Positions 22,837 to 35,935 are shown, counted from the stretch's first letter. The stretch: DNA of 64,000 nucleotides from Buddleja alternifolia (GCA_019426215.1 CM033405.1:5743001-5807000); one strand, 5' to 3'. A program made the numbers and translations. The notes: generated from the sequence alone by a model not told the origin.

Positions 22837-25393
22837 TCAATCTTCGATGACTTGGGGCTCGTCGGCTGAGGCTGCGGCTTCACCTTCACTCCGATGAACA
22901 GTTGCCTCCAATTCTCGTTCGAATTGGATACTCGCCCCAGATTCGCCGATGACTAAGGCATCGAATTCCGGGAAGTAAGTATAAGCGGCACCATCAGGGG
23001 GGGTGGCTGATGGTCGTTTGAGGGGCGCTCTCAGGTAGGAGTTAACAAATTCTTCCTCCTGGAAAGTAGAGGGGAGATTCTCCGTTTCCTTCAAGTAATC
23101 GAGGGCTTTACAGAAGCCGTCTTGGACATCGTTCAGGGCTTGATCGAGTAAGCGGTCATCGATTACAGTGGAGTGGAGCATGTCACGGGCCCCGCTCAGA
23201 CGAGCATCGTCAAGCTGGCGTCGAAACGAGGACGAGTCTTGAAATTCCCGACGACCGGCAGCTTTACCCAGGGTGAATTGACGTCGTTTCTCAGCCTCGG
23301 TCCCCTCCTGCAAGGCACTTAGTTGCTGCCGAAGCTCAGTGTTAGCTCGTTCGAGATCCGCCATTTTGAGTTTATCAGCATCGTAAGAGCGGCAGAGCAT
23401 ATCGAGCTCCGTCTGCGGATGAATCGAGTTAGTTTCATCTTTTGAAAATGGCAACGGGGCTAAAGATAGCAGCAAATACAACTTACTTGTAGAGAGGACG
23501 CTTTCTCTTTGTCCTCCTGGGCAGTAAGCAACTCCGCTTGGACTTGTCCCTTGTAGTCCGTCAGTTCTTGCTGAGATCTTCTCAGAACCTCCTTTAGGCT
23601 CGAGCTGGTAAGGGACAACTGGTGTATTAACAGCTTCGTCTGCAACGACACAGAAATGACATTGTCAAGTGAAGTTATCAAGAAAATTAAACCAGGACGA
23701 TAGAACGTTGCAAATAATATACCTTTTCGAGGTATTGAGCGGCTTGCTTCTCGACGATGGGGTGAGGCTGATCGAGAATCAGAGCCTTGTCTCTGGGCAA
23801 AAGTGTGCGATGAAATAGTTCGATGGCGGTGTTGCCACTGCGATCCTCGAGTATGCTACTATCAGGATATATGTGCCAATCCTGTATAAGTGGCTGCTGA
23901 TCAGAACGAGGGGAGGCGCGTTCAGTAACCTCACATTCGAGGTAGTCTTTAAGCAGCAATGATTCGGCCTCGTTCAGCAGCTCATAGTCGCGGGCTGTGG
24001 GCTCGTTTGGACGTCCAGTTTGGGGGGTTGTAAGGGTCCCTTCGGCTGGAATGGATTGAGCGGTACCCTCCCGGTGAGGTCGTTTTTCGGGACGACCATA
24101 CGCAGCACCAGTCAGCTCTCCAACTGTTTCGGTCCGGCGACGACGGACGAGAGAGCCTTCCTCAGCCTCGGATGTGGGTCCGGTGCTCATGGCTCGGGGA
24201 GGATGAGGTGTGATCGGAGCAGTTTGTGTGGATAGGTCGCGGGTGGACCCATGAATGGGGGGCTCACCGATCCTTAAGGAAGGTTGCCCTTGAGTTCGTC
24301 CCCGGCCACGCCCTCGGCCAGCACCTCGACCAGTGGCGGCGGCTGCCCGTTGAGCCGCTTCGGCAGCAATAACAGCTCTTCTATTCAGACGAGCCTGTCT
24401 CTCTTCCATAGCTACGAATAAAGAAAAAACGACATTAGTTGACCATAGTACATTGAAGAATATCATAAACGATGCAAGAAGAAATTGTTACCGAGATTCT
24501 CGACGGCAGGCACGTCGGCACCACTTAGACCACACGTGACAAGCATAGACTCACTCATCACGACCTCGGGCTTGAACAGCCGCTTGAGGATACGTTTTAG
24601 TGTCTGTCGAGGTATGGTGGGTCGACCAACATTGCTCAAATCAACGAGGTCCATACTACGGACGAGGTATATTCCAACGCTGGTCTGCAGGGGAGCGATG
24701 AAGAAAAACTTTTTCTTCCAATCTCCAAATGAAGACTGTGTTCGCGATTGCAGACGACAATGACGCTGGGGTGCGAGGAAGAAAAAAACCTTCCTCCGTA
24801 GATTTAGTACATCGATGTACTGATAGGAAACCATTGAAATTTTTGATGTTTGGGTGAACTCCATACATTCTCATTATGACTATAAAAAAAAAATCATATG
24901 CCTGTAAGAATGGGAAGTAATTGAGTGGGGCTTAAACGCAGGTGAAGAAGAATGTTAACTATGGCAGGGTGTAGAGGAAACCTAAGCCCTGAAGCAAGAT
25001 GGGCCACATGTATGGTACGGAATCCTAAGGGGGGACGATGCATTCTGTCACCCTCGTTGGGGACTAAAGTTCGATAGTTGGGAGGTATATGGTATCTAGC
25101 CCGAACATCGGCAATATTCGAGGCAGTTAAAATAGAGGAATACCTTAACCAGGGGATTGCTCTACGAGCCCTATCCATATCAGGAAAATAACTGGGTATT
25201 AACATCCTCGTCTCCTTCGAGATCGGATATGGAGGGGGAATGTCCGGAGACTCGGGTTCGATAGCGATGGGTGCGTCGTTTATATTGGGTTCGGGGGATG
25301 TCCGGGACTACTTGAGCTGCTAGTAGACTCGCTTTGACCAGACGAGGAGGTCTCACCCTCTTCGTCAGAGACACGCACACCGGAGGTACTCAT
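22837..25393 (-). CDS. Antisense spliced gene of the Tat element (aORF), N-terminal part damaged
   Basis: Read on the minus strand from the ATG at 25393. The N-terminal part is Ser/Asp/Glu-rich and runs into a globular stretch at about 25205-24894 (RARYHIPPNYRTLVPNEGD, LHLRLSPTQLLPIL) like the 'putative gypsy type transposon' proteins of plants. Later exons read cleanly: up to 24492 (VENLG), 23723-24411 (Gly-Arg-rich GRGAGRGRGRGR, then acidic), 23487-23639 and 22837-23414. Splice sites are good (TCG|GTAACA, TTCGTAG|C, AAAAG|GTATAT, GTTGCAG|A, CAA|GTAAGT, CCGCAG|A). The last two exons are coiled-coil (LERANTELRQQLSALQE). A frame change near 25280 and a break near 24890 damage the front half. 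The function of such antisense genes is unknown. Confidence 0.65.
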
Positions 25394-25399
25394 AAAAAT

Positions 25400-25870
25400 G
25401 ACTGAATAATGCTAAATAATGGAAAGAGAGGGATGAAGCTTATACCTAGCAGGAGGAAAAAAGATTCAGATTTGAAATAGATCTTCAAGTAGCAAGAAAA
25501 GCGCCGGAAGGGGCCGCAGGAAATTTACTCCGGTGAATGAAGGTTGCTGAGTAAATGTTCAAATGAGGGGTAAATCCTGCGTGTATATACTCGGGGGAGA
25601 TTTGAAATGAACGGCTCAGATCGGTTACTTAAAAGTTATATCTGAGGGTGGAGAGAGATGACGTTTCGAGTGCCAGTTACATCTCTTGGAAACAGCAGCA
25701 GTTCAGGCGCGTCTATCGGGAAACGGCGTGTCAGATTTAATGACCTAGATACCTCTAGCGTAATGATTATAGGAAAGCACTTGGGCACGTGGCATTAATT
25801 TATACTTCGTCAGCTATGGATCAAGGAATTGGCATTAATTTCTCCCTCGCTCACGAAGTGGGGGACTTAA
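25400..25870 (+). other. Tat element region before the 3' LTR, ending in a polypurine tract
   Basis: Non-coding stretch between the antisense gene and the LTR. It ends in GAAGTGGGGGACTTAA (25855-25870), a good polypurine tract of the kind that precedes Tat 3' LTRs and primes plus-strand synthesis. Confidence 0.55.
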
Positions 25871-26480
25871 TGATATACCAAAAGGCCCCTCGAATATTCG
25901 ACCTTGAATTACCTCGTATTCTTTAAGTGTATTTACTCGTTAGGCCCATTTAGAGCCTCGTATACGAGGCAACGAGGTAGGTTGCAAATCCGGTCCCTAT
26001 AATTATAGTATTTGCAATACACTCCAAGATCCGCGTGTTTTTGTAACTCGGATAGGATCGGTTTATGGCCCGACCCGGTGGGCATCGAATCTGTGCCATT
26101 CATCATATACACGTGTAAAGGATCAGCAGGGAAGACGTCCTATCTGTCATTCACTCTACAGTACAGCGTGGAAACTCTATAAATACCATCATTTATGAAG
26201 ATTTAAGGGCGGATAATTAGAGAAATAAATACTACGATTAATACATCGTGTGGCTCAGATTATTCGAAGACTTGAGAGTACAATCCCATAATATAAATAC
26301 AAGGTACACTCGTAATACGAACGATAGATATCACAGGTACCGAATTCGAACTACGTTTAGACTTGATCCTTGTTAGGTACGTAGGCAGCTCGTTAGTATC
26401 CGAGTGCAGTCTATAATTCGAAGGGCCCATTTATTGTTGTGTATTAGAGGTATTCTTGACTGAGAGCGAAGGGTAAAATC
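25871..26480 (+). mobile_element. 3' LTR of the Tat element
   Basis: It begins TGATATACCAAAAGG just after the polypurine tract. A TATA box (TATAAATA) lies at 26178-26185, and near the end is a GTACGTAGGCAGCTC phrase typical of Tat/Ogre LTR U5 regions. The exact right boundary is unresolved because the 5' LTR is absent; it may lie between about 26420 and 26485. Confidence 0.6.
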
Positions 26481-26489
26481 TGAGCTGAA

Positions 26490-27064
26490 TCAAGTGGAAT
26501 GGTCAAGACGAGCTCATCTTTTTTAATTCTATAATGAATCTCAGATTTTGGTGAGGAAAATTAAAAACAAAAATGATCAAAGAATAAAGCGTTTGATGAA
26601 AAATATCTCTCTTCACATAATCCAAGAAATATTTATTATATATAACCAAAAAATATTTATTATGTAATTCAAAACGTAAATGGTATTAAATCCAATCAGT
26701 TCTTATTTTTTTCAACATTCTTATCATGATTCCCATCACCTTTTAGGTCCTACTTCATCTTTCTTTGTTTCATTTTTTTTTTTTTTGGCGAAACACACTG
26801 CTAATATGATTATGTACATTGTACAATTCCTAGTGATGAAATTTCCTTCCCATCTCTTAAGTTGACATTACAAAAATAAGATTTAGTTAGCAATATAATT
26901 GACATTTATCAATTCGTAGAGCCATGCGCAAAGCTTAAATAATTCTTTCCTTTTCTTATTTTTTGGAATTAACCACGTGGTACGTACATATATAACTGTA
27001 CCAGAAATATGAATCATAAAAAATGATTAGCAATTAACAATTAAATAATAGTCTAATAACTACA
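26490..27064. other. AT-rich spacer between two retrotransposons
   Basis: No coding or structured feature was recognised. Confidence 0.4.
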
Positions 27065-27069
27065 CACAA

Positions 27070-27540
27070 TGTTGTGGAACTCATAGTCATATTCCACCAA
27101 ATATAGAAATAGCTAGGGAAATATTGTACTAGAAAACCACACTAGATTTAATTTCCCGGAAAGATTGGAGGCGTCACAACGGTCGCGCTTAAAACCCAAC
27201 CTACTCGACAGAATTAACTAGACGAATTTAATAGCACAATATAACACTACAACTATAACTAACAATGGCTACTTGAAGAATAGCACAAAATAAAGAACAT
27301 CAAATTTAACGAGGTTCGGCTAATTTAGCCTACGTCCTCGGACCCCACCAAAATATTTCACTAAAGGACTAAAGTGAAACTATAGAGGAAGAAAGTAGAA
27401 ATTGCTAAAAGATTTAGGCAATTTGGGATGTTTTCTAATGTAAATAGATGGTCTCTTTTTATAGTGTAAAGAGACCACTCTTTACAACTATTTTCCAATG
27501 TGGGATATTGCTCAACTTTGAAATGAGCCATTCTTCAACA
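27070..27540 (-). repeat. 3' LTR of the Copia element
   Basis: A 471-bp direct repeat of 31712-32192 that begins TGTTGTGGAACTC and ends TTCTTCAACA on the plus strand. It lacks a 10-bp segment found in the other LTR. Confidence 0.93.
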
Positions 27541-27609
27541 AATCTCCACCTTGGCGAATTTCCAAAATTTTCAATCTCCTCGTCAAACGGGGTCACCAAA
27601 AATCAATCT

Positions 27610-30600
27610 TCAAACTTTGACAATGTTGATCAAGTCCAAACAAAATTTGAACTTGATTGCAGTCACAACTTTTGTCAACATATCAGCAGGATTCTCAGTA
27701 GTATGGATCTTCTCGATTCTGACTCCACCTTCTTCAAGTATCTCTCTTATGAAGTGATACCGAACATCAATGTGCTTCGTCCTTGCATGATAAACTTGGT
27801 TCTTTGCTAAATGGATAGCACTTTGACTATCACAATGTATTTTCACATACTTTGTCCAATCCCCAGTTCACCAAGCAACCCTTGAAGCCAAATTGCTTCC
27901 TTTACAGCCTCTGAAATTGCCATATACTCTGCTTCCGTAGTAGACAGAGCAACCGTTGACTGTAAGGTAGACTTCCAACTGACCGGTGCTTTAGCAAGAG
28001 TAAATACGTAGCCTGTAGTTGATCTACGCTTATCTAAATCACCAGCATAGTCTGAATCGCAATATCCGACTACATACTCACTATGTTCCCGCTCAAATAT
28101 CAAACCAACATCAGCTGTGTCATGGATGTATCGCAAAATCCATTTCACAGCTTGCCAATGTTCCTTTCCAGGATCATGCATATACCTGCTCACAACCCCC
28201 ACTGCTTGGGAAATATCAGGCCTCGTACACACCATAGCATACATCAAGCTACCAACAGCATTTGCATACGGTACTTTTGACATGTATTCCCGTTCTGCAT
28301 CAGATTTCGGTGACAAAGCGGCGCTAAGCTTAAAATGAGGAGCAAGCGGAGTACTAACTGGTTTTGACTTTTCATCAATGCCAAAACGCCTCAACATCCT
28401 ACTCAGATATTGTTTCTGAGTCAAACAAAGCCTCCTCAATTTTCTATCTCTGAAAATCTCCATGCCGAGAATCTTCTTCGCCTCACCTAGATCCTTCATC
28501 TCGAACTCCCTTTTCAAATGAGTCTTCAACTTCTCAATTTCTATTAGACTCGGGGAGGCAATCAACATATCATCAACATACAGAAGAAGATATATGAAGG
28601 ATCCATCTTGTAGCTTGTGCAAATACACACAATGATCGTATTTGCTTCTTGTGTACCCAATTCCCATCATAAACTTGTCAAATCGCTTGTACCACTGCCT
28701 CGGAGATTGCTTCAATCTGTACAACGATTTTTGAAGTTTACAAACCAAATTTTCATTTTCAGCAACTTGGAATCCCTCTGGCTGAGTCATATAGATTTCC
28801 TCTTCCAAGTCTCCATGTAAAAATGCAGTTTTTACATCCAACTGAACTAGTTCAAAATCCAACTGTGCTGCCAAAGCCAACAAAATTCTAATGGAGGAGT
28901 GTTTTACAACTGGAGAAAACACCTCATTATAATCAATGCCCTCCTTCTGAGCGTAACCTTTGGCCACCAATCTTGCTTTGTAGCGAACATCACCTTGGCT
29001 AGGAAATCCATCTTTCTTTGCAAATACCCATTTGCATCCAATTGCCTTCTTTCCCTTCGGGAGACTGGCCAGTTCCCATGTTTGATTCTTATGAAGGGAC
29101 TGCATTTCTTCACTCATGGAAATCCTCCACTTATCTTTCTCTGGTCTTTTGACTGCTTCAATATAAGTGGTAGGAACATCATCAGCGGCAATTGCAGATG
29201 CACAAGCCACCATATCATCAAAGCGAGCGGGCTTTCTGATTGTCCTCTTTGGCTTGCTAGTTGCAATTGATTCAAGTTGCTGTGGAAGTTCTTGGGGTTG
29301 AACTTCCTCTTCTTCAAAATCTCCTTCTACCGTAGGAGAATGATCAAGAGTTTCTTGATCTGCTGGGACAACAAACTTTTCAAACTCCACCTGTTTCGGA
29401 GTACCATCATGCTGTTCTGCATTCACCTTTTCCAACACGGTAGATTCATTAAAGGTGACATCCCTGCTAAAGATTATTTTCTTTGTTTCTGGACACCAAA
29501 GACGATAGCCTTTTATACCAGAGGTGATCCCCATGAACACAGCTTTCTTTGCTCTAGGATCCAACTTTGATTCCTTAACATGATAATATGCAGCGGAACC
29601 AAACACATGTAAGGAATCATAATCAGCAGCAGGCTTTCCAAACCATTTCTCCAATGGTGTTTTTCCATCAATAGCAGTAGATGGTAGACGATTAACGAGA
29701 TGACACGCATATGTCACAGCCTCAGCCCAAAATTCTTTACCCAACCCAGCATTGGCTAACAAACACCGAACTTTCTCCAGCAAAGTCCAGTTCATGCGTT
29801 CTGCCACTCCGTTCTGTTGTGGTGTATGTCTAACAGTAAAGTGTCTGACAATGCCTTCATCTTCACAAAATTTTTGAAATGGACCACTCCTAAATTCTCC
29901 ACCATTGTCTGTACGGAGACGTTTGACCTTTTTATCAGTCTGAGTTTCCACCATCTTTTTCCATTTGAGGAATACCTCAAACACTTCATCCTTCGTCTTC
30001 ATAGTATACACCCAAACTCTCCAGGAAAAATCATCAACAAAGGTTACAAAATAGTGTTTCCCTCCCAAAGAACTCGTTTTTGAGGGACCCCATACATCCG
30101 AATGAACATAATCCAAGATACCTTCAGTATTATGGATTGTTGTTCCAAATTTAACCCTTGTCTGTTTCCCACGAACACAATGTTCACAAAACTCTAATTT
30201 GGAGTATTTCACTCCTTTCAACAATCCTTGATTTATGAGGAGATTCAAGGATTTTCCACCTGCATGTCCCAAGCGCATATGCCATAGCCTAATTGCTTCT
30301 GAATTCCGATCATCAACAGTAACTGCTGCTACTGCACCCACAACTGTACCACCCATGTAGTGATACGTATTGTTGTTCTTCCGAATTCCCTTCATTACCA
30401 CGAGTGCACCAGAGATGATCTTCATCACCCCATCCTTAGCTCTTACTTCAAAACCTTTCGATTCTAAAGTTCCAACGGAAATAAGGTTTTTCCTCACTTC
30501 TGGTGCATACCGAACACCCTTTAGGGTTATGATTGATCCATCGTGATTCTTTAAGCGAACTGAACCAATCCCAAGTGTAGTAAGAGGAGCTTCATTTGCT

Positions 30601-31574
30601 GTGAAGACAACGTCATTTTGTTCTTTGAAATCAAAGAACCAATCCAAATGTGGTGTCATATGATGACTACATGCTGAATCCAGCATCCATACTTCAGAAG
30701 CACCGCTGGATGATGTCGCCAATGAGAAGTCCGATTCGGCATCATCACACGCGGTTACATTCGATTCCGCCACGGCCTTAGAATTGCCCTTAGTTGTCAA
30801 CTTTGGGCAATCTCTCTTCCAGTGTCCTGTTTCTCGACAATAGGCACACTCGTCTTTGCTTAGTTTATGCCTGGACTTGGATCTCCCTTTCTTTCCTTTG
30901 TTTTTGTTTTGTGAACGACCTCTGACGAACAAAACCTCTGCATCTCCGCCTGAACAAACTTGCTTGTCCTTCTTTCTCAGCTCATAACTGTACAGGGCAG
31001 CACAAACTTCGCTAAGAGATACAGCAGCCTTCCCGTGAAGTAGAGTGGTTTCAAGAAACTCAAACTCCTCAGGAAGGGATCCCAACAGCATCAGAGCCAA
31101 ATCCTCGTCTTTAAAAGTCTCATCCAGATTTATCAAATCGGTAACCAATTGATTAAAACTGGTAATGTGACTATTCATAGTGGAACCCGAAACAAATGTG
31201 AAGCGAAAGAGCCGCTTCTTCAAATGGAGCTTATTCTGACAACTTTTCTTCAGAAACTTCTCCTCCAGTGCCATCCACAATTTATATGCCGAGTTTTCTT
31301 TCGAAAACGCATATCTCTGCTCTCTGGATAGACACGAACGAATTGTTCCACATGCCAACCGATTCATCATACTCCAATCTTTTTCCTCTATATCATTTGG
31401 TTTCTTCTCTTCAATAGCTAAGTATAGACCTTGTTGAAAGAGTGCGTCTACAACTTCGCTTTGCCACATACCAAAATGGCCTGTGCCATCAAAAGACTCC
31501 ACTGTCAATCGCGTATTCGCCACAGTGGTTCTCGCCCAAATGGACGACGACGATGCTTTTGAGGTGTCTTCCAT
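27610..31574 (-). pseudogene. Copia gag-pol polyprotein with one frameshift near its end
   Basis: A single frame of 1243 codons (31574 to 27843) covers gag (UBN2-type, GTGHFGMWQSEVVDAL), a CCHC knuckle (CAYCRETGHWKRDC) near residue 245, protease (MLDSACSHHMT), integrase (HHCC region with LGHAGGKS and CEHC, core with HSDVWGP, RTDNGGEF, NGVAER), RT (YLLLYVDDMLIAS) and RNase H (CDSDYAGD, STTEAEYMA). The frame stops at 27843-27845. RNase H then continues in another frame for about 78 residues (KIHCDSQSAIHLAKN, NPADMLTK) to 27610, so one base was probably lost near 27848. Protease has DSACS where DSGAS is usual. The Copia order (integrase before RT) is clear. Without the frameshift it would look competent. 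Confidence 0.93.
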
Positions 31575-31711
31575 TTTTGGTTTACAAATTATTCTTCAAG
31601 AGCCCTCCAAATGCGAAAGCCAAATAGCCCGAGAAAACTTTTCTGATGTGGAAGATCAGATTAAACTGTGACCACAGAGCATACTCAGAATACCCGAGCT
31701 CTGATACCACT

Positions 31712-32192
31712 TGTTGTGGAACTCAGAGTCATATTCCACCAAATATAGAAATAGCTAGGGAAATATTGTACTAGAAAATCACACTAGATTTAATTCCCAG
31801 GAAAGATTGGAGGCGTCACAACGGTCGCGCTTAAAACCCAACCTCCTCGACAGAATTAACTAGACGAATTTAATAGCACAATATAACACTACAACTATAA
31901 CTAACAATGGCTACTTGAAGAATAGCACAAAATAAAGAACACCAAATTTAACGAGGTTCGGCTAATTTAGCCTACGTCCTCGGACCCCACCAAAATATTT
32001 CACTAAAGGACTAAAGTGAAACTATTACAAACTATAGAGGAAGAAAGTAGAAATTGCTAAAAGACTTAGAAAATTTGGGATGTTTTCTAATGTAAATAGA
32101 TGGTCTCTTTTTATAGTGTAAAGAAACCACTCTTTACAACCATTTTCCAATGTGGGATATTGCTCAACTTTGAAATGAGCCATTCTTCAACA
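31712..32192 (-). repeat. 5' LTR of the Copia element
   Basis: A 481-bp LTR next to the Met-tRNA primer site. Minus-strand TATAAAAA at about 32108-32115 is the likely promoter. It matches the 3' LTR except for about 11 bases and a 10-bp insert. Confidence 0.93.
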
Positions 32193-32197
32193 CACAA

Positions 32198-34499
32198 TAT
32201 ATAATTATATTATTATTAAATTAGGTAGACACATAATCATACAATAGGTGACGATCAAATCAATATCTATATAATTTAAAAAACTCACTCTTACCACTAT
32301 ACCAAAACCCAACTCACCTCAATTATTCAAATAAAATTAAGCCAAATGAGCTATCAAATCTATTTCAACATAAAATCAAAATAAAACAATCTCCATCATT
32401 TCGCTCCATATAACAATAGCATTTTGATTCTCTATTTCAACTTAGTATTTTATCTTGTATTCCACTTAATATATATATATATATGAAATCCGCGTCACTT
32501 GAATATTTAAGATAAGATTTTGTACATATGAAGTGCCTATGAAAAATAAGATAATATAAAACAACAATATAGAACATAAGATATATATAATAGAATTTGA
32601 CGAAATTGGAATGTTGGTCCTCATGGATAGAGAGGTGAACATCTCCGATTTCGAGTTTCATGAACATGTGCACATTTGGTTTTACAATTTAAAAATTGTT
32701 CCTATTAGTTGATATCATCAGCTTTTGGAAAAAAGTGAAACATGAGTGTCAGATGCTTGCTAGTTCTACTGATTTGGTATAAAAAGTTCATTTAAGAAGT
32801 ATACATATAAAGGCTTCAATAAGGGAAACGTGCTCGTCTGTTGGTAGAAAATATTCTAGAAAATATTCATGTGAAAATGCTTCAGTTGCAGTCTTTATAT
32901 GCCTTGCGCGTGACTTTTTCTCACTAAATCAATAGAATCAACAACTACTTGACACTTATGACCAATTATATGAAGGATTAGCAATGTGGATAAATATAAA
33001 AAAAATTCTAACTATATGACTTAGTGTGTAGAACCCATAAAATTCGGAACTTAAAGTGCTTACACCTCTATCCAATGAGACCAAAACTATAATTAATTCG
33101 ATCACTTTCGATTCTATTATATATCTCACCCTAAAATTTAGCTAAAATTGCATGATGCACAACTAGCTAGTGAGGCCTTAATTAGATGTGACTTCATATC
33201 CTATCAGTACCAAGTAATTGTTCAAAATCTTACCAGAAACAAGTTTGTCAAGAAGTAAGCTTCTAATGAAGGAAATACGGCTGGGTGTGAGAACTAGACA
33301 GCAAAAATTAAGCTACTGGTGATGGATAATGGGGTCCATTTAATGGGCCATAACTGGATGCAATTGACCTATATATATGTATGAGATTAAAGTACTAATC
33401 ACAGCAAATGTCAATAACCATTAGGGTCACAATTAATTAAAGGTCTTATGGTGGAGCAATCTAAATAATCTTTTACAACATAGTCGGGTAATATTTTCTA
33501 TTGGATTAATTTATGGGTGATAAATGTACAATCAAGCAATTTTGTAATGAAGAAAGAAAAATCTCAGTTTTTTGGATTTAATTTTTATATTTTTTATTTC
33601 ACATCACAATCATTCAATTAATTGTACATATATTTTACATATCCACGTGTGTAACAAATTAAAATGGACATAGTTGTAGCAATATATAACTTAAAATATT
33701 AACCGCAGTGACAGTCCAAATTCTATTTTATATAACCGTGTTACATCTTCTGTACATGAATCATATGTTTCACATCGTGATATGGAGTGGAAAAAACTCA
33801 CTTATTTTATATAAAAAAAATTCCCTCTGACAATTTTTTTTTTTTTTTGTTTGTACAAACATCACAATTCTTTTATTGTATATGTTTCACATATTTACTT
33901 GTGTAGTAGAAAATGTGACACGGTTGTGTAATAGATAATTTGAAGATTTGAAGTAAAGGTGTATTATCGACATTTTATCCATGAGTTATTAGCTTAACCA
34001 ACCATGCTTTAATAGGCCAAGTTCCTATGTCATTGCTCACTAATTACTTTCTTAATCTATTTGGTAGGCCCTAATCCTACTCCATTGCTCCCCCTTAAAG
34101 CTAAGATTAATCATTTCTCCTTTTCATTTCCCTCCCCAAAATGTCCTTTTTAGAATGATTTGCATTTTACTTCCAAATTCAGCTTCTGATCCATCCAAGC
34201 AAAAGTCACTTATTTTCAAATCAGTATGGTGGATGATTTGCATCAATTGAACATCTTTTTCATGGTCATTATCAATACCTCTTATTGTCTACATGCCTTT
34301 TATATTTTATATTTGTCTACGTATTGACGCATGTAAAACATCATTATATTTTAGTTATACATATAGAAGAATACATGCATGTAATTGTTCAATATTCTAA
34401 TTAAACTTATATGTTAAGTTACATTGTACTGTAAGTTTCAATAGCTCTGCATTATTCCACACTAGAAGACCATATTTAGAATTTAATATAAGTACTAAT
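32198..34499. other. Long AT-rich spacer
   Basis: No gene or RNA recognised. Repeated phrases (CACATCACAATCATTC-like at 33600 and ACATCACAATTC-like at 33870) hint at a decayed repeat, but no ends or duplications could be fixed. Confidence 0.4.
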
Positions 34500-34960
34500 T
34501 AAAAATCACTAAAAATAAAATATTATAAAATATTAATAATAAGATGTCAAGTGTCAATTTCGAAGTTGTTACTATTCATATATGGCGAATTACATTAACT
34601 TTCAATTTGTCTTAAAGTTGATTTTTAGAAATTTAATAGTGACAAGAATAGTGTATAAGTTGTCACTCATGACAATTAATGACAAAAAAAGTTGTTGATA
34701 ATTTATCATATATATTTATTGTTTAGTGATAACATGGTAAAAAGAAGTAGTTTCCACTATTTTTGATATTGTTAAACATATGTCACTATTTGTCAATAAT
34801 GACAACTTAAGAAGCACTCTTATCACTTAAACTTATTATCATGACAAAACAAAAAATATTGTCACTGATTATGTATATGTATTGATAATTTTGGCATTGA
34901 CACTTCACATTCAATTTGTCGCTAGTTTTATTCTTTAGTAAATGTTCTGTTTTAGCATAA
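34500..34960. mobile_element. Decayed MITE of the GTGACAA family
   Basis: Dense inverted motifs TAGTGACAA / TTGTCACTA (for example AATAGTGACAAGAATAG and TATTGTCACTGATTA) match the better preserved copy at 36339-36771. The ends (ATCACTAAAAATAAAA and TTTATTCTTTAGT) are degenerate. Confidence 0.5.
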
Positions 34961-35245
34961 TTAAGCTGGTTTCGTAATTAGTTTAATAGTATATTTCCTA
35001 TATGGAGTGTACAATTTTGCAAACGTTTAAATTAAAAAATAATGAGGAAAAACTTCAGTTTTTGTGGTAAATGTGTGAGAAAACAATTCCTCTTATGTTC
35101 ATTATCAACCTAAGATGTATAAGATTATCCAAGTGGGATCAATAACAAATAAATAGCTTTCAAAAACATTTGCTTGCATATAATGGCTCATTTCATGAAT
35201 TTAATATATAATTGCATTGTAAAAACACATGATCAGTAAAAGTAG

Positions 35246-35574
35246 GGGTAGTCATTGAATAGAGATCGATTCGAGCCTAATGAATTGAATTTTTGTAAAT
35301 GAACCGAGCATTGATAACTGTTCAGAGGCTCACAATTGAGCCAGTATAAAAGAATAATTTTTTATTTATATATTCATTAATATGTATAATATTACATATA
35401 TATATATAATGATACATTTAATATTTATCATTGTTATATTAAATATTATATATTGATAAAAAATTAATATTATATATCAAATAAAAATTTAATAATAGTT
35501 ATTTTTTATCTTTTCAATTGAATCGAGCTGAGCAATTTGATTAGGCTCGCTCGAGCTCAGCTCGTGTGCACCCC
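35246..35574. mobile_element. hAT-like MITE
   Basis: The left end reads TAGGGGTAGTCATTGAAT and the right end, reversed, TAGGGGTGCACACGAGC. The interior near both ends has GAGC/GCTC-rich inverted phrases as in the hAT element at 14044. The flanking 8-mers (AGTAAAAG, ATTAGAAG) agree in only five positions. Confidence 0.5.
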
Positions 35575-35639
35575 TAATTAGAAGTGTCGTAAGTGAAGGA
35601 TAATCTTGAAGAGGAGAGTAGTCTTTCGAAGAGAACTTA

Positions 35640-35935
35640 ATTATTTGTATAATTATTATTTTAGGAGAACAGTAAAATACATGTCATTCATTATTGTTAA
35701 TGAGCAATAATATACCAATTTCTTATTTCTAGTTTTGGAAAGAAATTATTGTTAATTATTTGCATTATTATTATTATTATTTTAGGAGAACAGTAAGATA
35801 CATGCCATTCGTTATTGTTAATGAGCAATACTATACCAATTTCTTATTTCTAGTTTTGAAAGGAAATTATTGTTAATTATTTGCATTATTACTATTTTAG
35901 GAGAACAGTAAGATACATGTCATTCATTATTGCTA
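35640..35935. repeat. Tandem repeat, about 115-121 bp unit, 2.4 copies
   Basis: The phrase TTAGGAGAACAGTAA recurs at 35661, 35782 and 35897. Each is followed by ATACATG(T/C)CATTC and then CAATTTCTTATTTCTAGTTT. Copies are about 95% alike, so the duplication is fairly recent. Confidence 0.8.

Larger units (their letters stand above)
17860..26480 (+). mobile_element. 5'-truncated Tat-lineage Ty3/Gypsy retrotransposon
   Basis: The unit contains, in order, a gag remnant, protease, reverse transcriptase, RNase H, a second RNase H, integrase, an antisense spliced gene and one LTR. The two tandem RNase H domains and the antisense gene between pol and the 3' LTR identify the Tat group (Retand/Grande/Ogre relatives). 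The 5' LTR, primer site and N-terminal gag are missing; host-like AT-rich DNA meets the gag frame near 17860. The right end is not exact because there is no second LTR to compare. Confidence 0.85.
27065..32197 (-). mobile_element. Near-complete Ty1/Copia (Tork/TNT1-94-like) retrotransposon
   Basis: The element is 27070-32192 (5123 bp), flanked by CACAA at 27065-27069 and 32193-32197. LTRs are 27070-27540 and 31712-32192. They differ by about 11 substitutions and one 10-bp indel, roughly 98% identity, which implies a recent insertion. The primer-binding site TGGTATCAGAGC (initiator Met tRNA type) lies at 31698-31709, two bases from the 5' LTR. A polypurine tract (AAGGTGGAGATT, minus strand) abuts the other LTR at 27541-27556. 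Each LTR has a TATAAAAA box on the minus strand. One polyprotein frame fills the interior. Confidence 0.95.
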
